Shown in pieces: positions 61,827-64,000 of a stretch of DNA of 64,000 bases; the first letter of the stretch is position 1; the number at the start of each line of letters is the position of its first letter. The stretch lies in NCBI GenBank assembly GCA_902791865.1, contig CADAXK010000011.1, forward strand, positions 43,647-107,646, read 5' to 3'. Made by a program: the position numbers and the translations under genes. The notes beneath the pieces were generated by a model. That model was not told the origin of the DNA. It made no database searches and saw only the letters and a list, made by a program, of their open reading frames with translations. The stretch is from an uncultured Bacteroidia bacterium. Its GTDB lineage: Bacteria > Bacteroidota > Bacteroidia > Bacteroidales > ML635J-15.

Positions 61827-64000
61827 GAGAGTTTATATAATGCTCGCCGTACTTTTGTCGGTAAGCATGTCGGCAATATCCCGCAACATTAATATATCTG
61901 ATGACGGGGATTATGGAAATACCTTCCAGATAGATTGTTCTGAAGCAGTATCAGAAACGAGTACAACTGTGTATTTGTACGATGATGGTGGACAATCTAG
62001 TAATTATCAGGCGAACAGGTCGTATATAAAAGAAATTGCATCCACAAATGGTGGTTCTATTAACATGAAATTTACGCAGTTTAACCTTGCATCAGGAACA
62101 TTGATAACAATAAAGGATGCAGTATCTCAGGCAATCCTAGTGTCAAATGCAACAGGAACACAGTTAAATGGCCAGACTTTTACATCAAGTCGTGGTGCAT
62201 TGCAAATAATCTGGACATCGAGCACGAATACAGGCGCTGGTTTTGCAGCAAAGATATGGTGTGGTAGCATGTGTCAAGCGTTTCAGACTGTAATTACGCC
62301 AAGTGTAAGTCCTACCGTGGAAGATGGAGAAACATATTATGACATTTGCAATGGTGCATCATTAAGTTTTAGTACATCCTCTGTATTTTCTCAAAACCAT
62401 CAAAATTATGATCAGGATGAATCTACGCTGATTTACAACTGGGGCATAATATCTTTTGGCAACGATACTTCATGGTTTTATAATGCAGGACAAAACTTTA
62501 GTCATACCTTTACCGAAAGTGGTGGATTCTTGGTCTTTTGTAATGCGATTGATATTAACGGATGCATCAATAGGAACATAAATACAAGAAAAGTAAGGGT
62601 TTCGTTGCTACCGACTTGGGAAAGATGTTCGTTTGGACCCGATTCTATATGTCCGGGAACAACAGTTTCGTTACACGGCGAACCGCATGTTGAACCATGG
62701 AGTACAGAGATACCACAAGTTTTGTCGCAACCTATGTTTATCCCTGATGGAGATGGTACTTGTTACAATACCAGTCTTTCCTTCGATATTTTTGATGATG
62801 GGACGACAATAACATCTGTAAATGATATAGAAAGAATATACTTGAATATGGAGCATTCATTTCTTGGTGACCTTACAATAATGATAGAATGTCCTAACGG
62901 TCAGAACTGCCTGTTGCATGGATGCTCAAGAGGTACACCTCCAGGATGGACCAATACAGGAGGCATAAACAATGCAGGTTCGGCTGATGGAAGCGATACG
63001 CACTTAGGATTGGCTCCCGACCCGGGTTCATCAAGTAATTGCTATTACACAATGGGTGAAGGTTATGCCTATAATTTTACGCCAACAGCAACAACACCAT
63101 TTGGTGAAGATGGTCCTACAACAGAAATTTCTTATACAGACCCGTGCGGAAATACAACTTCTGCATATCTCAATCCTGTTCTTAATGCTGGTGACTATGC
63201 ATCATACGAAAATATGTCATCATTAATTGGTTGTCCTCTTAATGGTATATGGACAATACAGGTGTGTGACTTTTGGGAAATTGATAATGGTTGGATAGTA
63301 GAATGGGGATTATTTTTCCGAGATGAATTATATCCCAACGATTTATGGAGAATTAATAACACTTATTTGGAAACCGGCTACTCCTGGAGTGGAGTTGGCA
63401 TACAGAGTGGCCAGAACGGCAGTGCCGACGCCACAGCCGTAGTACAGAACCCCGACCAGGACAACTGGTCGCTGATACCGTACACCTTCTCGGCTACCGA
63501 CAACTTCGGCTGCACCTACGACACCACGATTACGGTACATGTCAAGCCGGCCCACCATGCAGACTGCTGCATCGAGCCTACGCCTTCAGTAATAGTGACA
63601 AGCAACGGCGGCGTAACAACCTGCAACCCGAGCGCGACACCTGTCAGCACAAGCCCCTGCGGCAATGCCGCAACCCTCAGCGCCGGCAGCTTCGCATATC
63701 CTCAGAACACCGGCGAATGGACCTACACGGGCCCCGGCACGGCAAACTTCACAGCACCGACACAGCCAATAACCGACGTGACTGTGAACGTCTACGGCGA
63801 ATACACCTTCACCTGGCACGAGTACTACATGGGCAACGAGACATGCTCCGGCGAGGCTAGCGTAACGGTCAACTTCGCACGCGAGATGAACGCCACGCTC
63901 TCCCAGGTCGACAACTTCTGCCGCTCCGGCTCCCCGATACAGCTGTCGGCCCAGGACTTCGGCACGCTCACCTGCAGCCCTGCCAGCGAAGCGCTCAACC
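61819..64000 (+). CDS. Large secreted protein with proprotein-convertase P domain, 5' part only
   Basis: The frame starts at the ATG at 61819 and is open to the window end (727 codons visible). MNKRVYIMLAVLLSVSMSA is a signal peptide. Residues about 260-500 hold a P-domain-like jelly roll: ERIYLNMEHSFLGDLTIMIE, NGQNCLLHGCSRG, then ISYTDPCGN, GCPLNGIWTIQVCDFWEID and NGWIVEWGLFF. A repeat-like region with Cys, Thr and Gly follows (NWSLIPYTFSATDNFGCTYD, TCNPSATPVSTSPCGNAATL in parts). From about 63370 the DNA turns GC-rich with C/G-ending codons although the frame stays open. A type IX sorting domain at the end is expected but lies outside the window. Confidence 0.85.
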   Translation, partial: MNKRVYIMLAVLLSVSMSAISRNINISDDGDYGNTFQIDCSEAVSETSTTVYLYDDGGQSSNYQANRSYIKEIASTNGGSINMKFTQFNLASGTLITIKDAVSQAILVSNATGTQLNGQTFTSSRGALQIIWTSSTNTGAGFAAKIWCGSMCQAFQTVITPSVSPTVEDGETYYDICNGASLSFSTSSVFSQNHQNYDQDESTLIYNWGIISFGNDTSWFYNAGQNFSHTFTESGGFLVFCNAIDINGCINRNINTRKVRVSLLPTWERCSFGPDSICPGTTVSLHGEPHVEPWSTEIPQVLSQPMFIPDGDGTCYNTSLSFDIFDDGTTITSVNDIERIYLNMEHSFLGDLTIMIECPNGQNCLLHGCSRGTPPGWTNTGGINNAGSADGSDTHLGLAPDPGSSSNCYYTMGEGYAYNFTPTATTPFGEDGPTTEISYTDPCGNTTSAYLNPVLNAGDYASYENMSSLIGCPLNGIWTIQVCDFWEIDNGWIVEWGLFFRDELYPNDLWRINNTYLETGYSWSGVGIQSGQNGSADATAVVQNPDQDNWSLIPYTFSATDNFGCTYDTTITVHVKPAHHADCCIEPTPSVIVTSNGGVTTCNPSATPVSTSPCGNAATLSAGSFAYPQNTGEWTYTGPGTANFTAPTQPITDVTVNVYGEYTFTWHEYYMGNETCSGEASVTVNFAREMNATLSQVDNFCRSGSPIQLSAQDFGTLTCSPASEALN

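Noticed and set aside
1..64000. Prophage, integrative element or insertion sequence
   Set aside because: No integrase, transposase, phage structural gene or tRNA attachment site was found; only small repeats without genes are seen.

Overview
The window looks like a chromosomal piece of a Bacteroidetes (Bacteroidales-type) bacterium that has a type IX secretion system. The evidence is as follows. Promoters carry the Bacteroidetes -7 box TAnnTTTG, in several cases with a TTTG/TTG -33 box 19-21 nt upstream. Many lipoproteins have a Cys-type signal peptide. Two giant secreted proteins end in type IX C-terminal sorting domains. There is also a TPR/PD40/OmpA cell-envelope protein of the PorE type. 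prfB carries the classic in-frame UGA frameshift site, so UGA is read as a stop. DNA is AT-rich between genes. I saw no tRNA, rRNA, CRISPR array, transposase, integrase or phage gene.

Layout. 1-1.8 kb: 3'-truncated TPR/PD40 envelope protein. 2-3.3 kb: pyrH-frr. 3.6-4.9 kb: a conserved protein of unknown function plus shikimate kinase. 5.0-5.2 kb: a 161-bp imperfect inverted-repeat element. 5.2-6.9 kb: P5C dehydrogenase. 7-8.8 kb: two small lipoprotein genes among copies of a dispersed repeat. 8.8-14.2 kb: a run reading efp, two Wzz-type chain-length proteins, an O-antigen ligase/polymerase-like membrane protein, yraN and a secreted alpha/beta hydrolase. 14.3-16.5 kb: radical-SAM activating-enzyme-like gene and a lipoprotein. 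16.5-18.5 kb: dnaN and a DEDDh exonuclease. 18.8-23.3 kb: dxs and the PorE-like protein. 23.4-32.1 kb: OmpA lipoprotein, SPFH protein, hipBA toxin-antitoxin pair, pepD, a lipoprotein, a nucleoside phosphorylase, a universal stress protein and a second SPFH (prohibitin-like) protein. 32.1-34.3 kb: an ADP-ribosylglycohydrolase fused to a macro-like domain, and pyrF.

34.5-54.7 kb is filled by two giant secreted genes. One is a trypsin-like protease followed by PKD domains, adhesin domains and a long tandem Ig-like array. The other is a GLUG-repeat protein built from four tandem super-modules, then a propeller-like region and FN3 domains. Both end in type IX sorting signals. 55-61 kb: a third member of the small lipoprotein family, a DPM1-like glycosyltransferase, asnB, fumC and prfB. 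61.4-64 kb: a small secreted protein translationally coupled to a large secreted protein with a proprotein-convertase P domain, which runs off the window.

The most unusual observations are: (i) an abrupt base-composition break inside the last open gene near 63.37 kb (about 28% to about 62% GC in hand-counted 60-base lines); (ii) a family of small lipoprotein cassettes that share promoter, leader peptide and flanking repeats but have unrelated mature regions; (iii) an ADP-ribosylglycohydrolase/macro-like fusion; (iv) the modular architecture and DNA-level homogeneity of the giant surface proteins.
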